Assembly (NCBI GenBank): GCA_945900935.1
Contig: CAMDKT010000069.1
Coordinates: forward strand, 1-14,538
DNA length: 14,538 bases
Direction of reading: 5' to 3'
Source of the DNA: Candidatus Sulfopaludibacter sp. SbA3
GTDB lineage: Bacteria; Acidobacteriota; Terriglobia; Bryobacterales; Bryobacteraceae
Both the position numbers and the translations under genes were made by a program. Each line of letters opens with the position of its first letter. The first letter of the stretch is position 1. The notes under the pieces are model-generated. The model was given only the letters and a program-made list of their open reading frames with translations, was not told where the DNA came from and did not search any database. Positions 12,946 through 14,538 of the stretch are shown one piece after another.

Positions 12946-14537
12946 GGCTTTGCCACCACCATAATCGGAATCTGCTTACTCCCAATAATTACGCCCTGCT
13001 TGCCATCCGCCACTGGCCGCACAACCACCCGAACCACCTTCGGCAGCTCCATCAGCGGCGCACCCTCCGCCACCGAGAACGCCAGCACCGTCCGCTCCGT
13101 CCGTGCCGTATACCGCTCCCGTTTCCCCGGAAATGGCGGCGGATCTTTATCCGGCTCATAATCGGCAGCCGCGAACACCGAAACTCCCTCCGGCAACCCA
13201 TCCACCGAAACCGCCACCGCCCCGCGGTAATCCTCTTCCCGGTCGAATGTCACCCGCACCGTCTTCGCCCCGCCCGGCGCTAAGTTGATGTGGTCTTCCT
13301 CAATCAACACCTTCCCCAAATGCGGAACCTGCGACCGAACCATAACCTTGTACCGGAATCCCGCCTCGCCGCTATCGGCCGTCAACTCCCGCGCCTCTAT
13401 CGTGTACTCTCCCGGATTCCGCAACGGATAAATGACCTTCGCGGCCATCCCCTTATTCAACGCCCCCGTGCAAGCGCCCCGCCCCACGATAAAATTCGTG
13501 ACGACCTCTTCCCCCTTCGAATCCAGCAGCCGCACCACTGGATTAAACAATGGCGGCGCCAAATCCGGCGTTTCCACTTCAATCGCTATGTCCTGCGGCC
13601 CGTCCACCCGGAACGTCGTCCGATGCGCCTCCCCCGGCTGAGCGATGACACCTTCCAACTTCGCGATGATGGCGGCCTTCGAATGCAAGTCCCGCCCACC
13701 GCGAGCAGCCAGCTCGTGCAGCCGGTTCGCGGGCAACGGACGTTGATAGGTTCGCTCTTCCCAATCGGTTTTGGCGGCGGGTAGATCCGGCGCAAAATCA
13801 CCGCGCAAAATGCGCAAAATATAGCTGTAATCGGGACCGCCTTGGCCCGAGAACGCGTCCAAACGCACCAAATAGCGCCCCGCTTTTTCAAACGAGTGCT
13901 TTAATTTGGCGTCCGTACCACGCCCCAACACCCACAACGGCTCGTCGTTGAAGGCGATCCGGTTCAAACGCTTGGCGTCGAACCAACTCCCGGAAACTTC
14001 GAATATGGATAACGATGGATCAAAACCGTTGGCATTCCCGCCCGCCGCCCCAGTCGACGGCAGACCAGAAAGTACGTGAAAAGAAATAGTTTCGCCCGCC
14101 TGTGCGTCAAAGGCGTAATAGTCCGATTCGCCTTTCTTCCCGATCATCCCCGAATAAATGCCCGGTGCCGCCGAAACGGCCGTTTCCGGCGTCTCATGCG
14201 TTCCTTCCGGCTCGGTAAGAACTGTAGAATCGGTAATTTGCAGCGGCAGCGCGTTAGAAACTCCGCTTGCGGTCACCAGCCGGAATAGATACCGCCCCGG
14301 CCGAAAATCCGCCGCCGTCTCCACACGCAACTTCACGGTTTCGCCCGCCGCCTCCAACGCCATCCGCAGGCCCGGTTCCTCGACGAAAACAGCCTTTGTT
14401 TCCGCTAAGTTGGTGCCGCGAACGATCACTGTGAACACGCCGCCGCGCTGCCCTAGAAAGGGATGAACCGACACCGTTCGCGGATCGGCTGCGGTCAAGC
14501 CAACGGCGAAAGTACACGCGAATAGAAACGCACGCAT
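12942..14537 (-). CDS. Secreted IPT/PPC-domain beta-sandwich protein
   Basis: A 531-residue protein that appears complete, with its ATG at 14535-14537 just inside the window edge. MRAFLFACTFAVGLTAADP is a Sec signal peptide. Residues ~20-103 look like an IPT/TIG Ig-like domain (GVFTVIVRGTNLAETKAVFV). Residues ~120-245 contain a pre-peptidase C-terminal-like domain (GESDYYAFDAQAGETISF, and a GRYLVRLDAFSG-type ending). Residues ~285-410 hold a second such domain (AHRTTFRVDGPQDIAIEVE, then GEYTIEARELT). A C-terminal beta-rich region follows. No catalytic motif is visible, so binding or scaffolding is the likely role. It is the first visible gene of the operon, and its TGA overlaps the next GTG by four bases. 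The promoter lies beyond the window, or the operon extends further upstream. Confidence 0.82.
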   Translation of the reverse strand: MRAFLFACTFAVGLTAADPRTVSVHPFLGQRGGVFTVIVRGTNLAETKAVFVEEPGLRMALEAAGETVKLRVETAADFRPGRYLFRLVTASGVSNALPLQITDSTVLTEPEGTHETPETAVSAAPGIYSGMIGKKGESDYYAFDAQAGETISFHVLSGLPSTGAAGGNANGFDPSLSIFEVSGSWFDAKRLNRIAFNDEPLWVLGRGTDAKLKHSFEKAGRYLVRLDAFSGQGGPDYSYILRILRGDFAPDLPAAKTDWEERTYQRPLPANRLHELAARGGRDLHSKAAIIAKLEGVIAQPGEAHRTTFRVDGPQDIAIEVETPDLAPPLFNPVVRLLDSKGEEVVTNFIVGRGACTGALNKGMAAKVIYPLRNPGEYTIEARELTADSGEAGFRYKVMVRSQVPHLGKVLIEEDHINLAPGGAKTVRVTFDREEDYRGAVAVSVDGLPEGVSVFAAADYEPDKDPPPFPGKRERYTARTERTVLAFSVAEGAPLMELPKVVRVVVRPVADGKQGVIIGSKQIPIMVVAKP

Positions 14538-14538
14538 A

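Overview
The window looks like a piece of a moderately GC-rich soil or sediment bacterium, most likely an acidobacterium of the Solibacter/Bryobacterales type. A planctomycete or verrucomicrobium is the main alternative. The reasons are the pairing of DUF1549/DUF1553 and DUF1501 secreted proteins, two tandem sulfatases, many very short twin-arginine leaders, and a habit of ATGA/GTGA-coupled genes. No taxonomic marker gene is present, so this is an inference from gene content and style. No tRNA, rRNA, CRISPR array or intact insertion sequence is visible.

Layout. (1) 1-136 is non-coding and carries a strong hairpin at 88-122. (2) 137-712, minus strand: a small antitoxin-like gene followed by a decayed Zeta-toxin kinase whose expected ATG reads AGG and whose C-terminal half is missing. 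(3) 727-1521, plus: an exported NodB-type polysaccharide deacetylase. Its 3' end overlaps, tail to tail, a secreted RNase T2 on the minus strand (1499-2110). (4) 2128-7619, plus: a tight run of thiL (thiamine-phosphate kinase), an SAM-dependent O-methyltransferase, a mutarotase-fold-like protein, an iduronate-2-sulfatase-like sulfatase and a second arylsulfatase, joined by ATGA overlaps or very short gaps. (5) 7711-8790, plus: an unrecognised protein with a credible PD-(D/E)XK nuclease core and a base composition unlike its neighbours. (6) 8821-9071, minus: a DUF433 antitoxin followed by only the first ~13 codons of its DUF5615 toxin, cut off where the nuclease-like gene ends. (7) 9182-14537, minus: a three-gene translationally coupled operon running from a PPC/IPT-domain secreted protein through a DUF1549/DUF1553 protein with Ig-like domains and haem-like CxxCH motifs to a DUF1501 Tat-exported protein.

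How the genes fit together. The deacetylase, mutarotase-like protein and two sulfatases suggest trimming of sulfated or acetylated polysaccharide outside the cytoplasm. Formylglycine-dependent sulfatases and Tat leaders fit, because both need folding in the cytoplasm. The PPC/DUF1549/DUF1501 trio is a widespread but poorly understood extracytoplasmic set. Most notable are the two broken toxin-antitoxin loci at either end of the 0.7-8.8 kb block, a possible unknown nuclease at one junction, and a C-over-G excess on the plus strand that does not follow gene orientation except around 7.4-8.5 kb.
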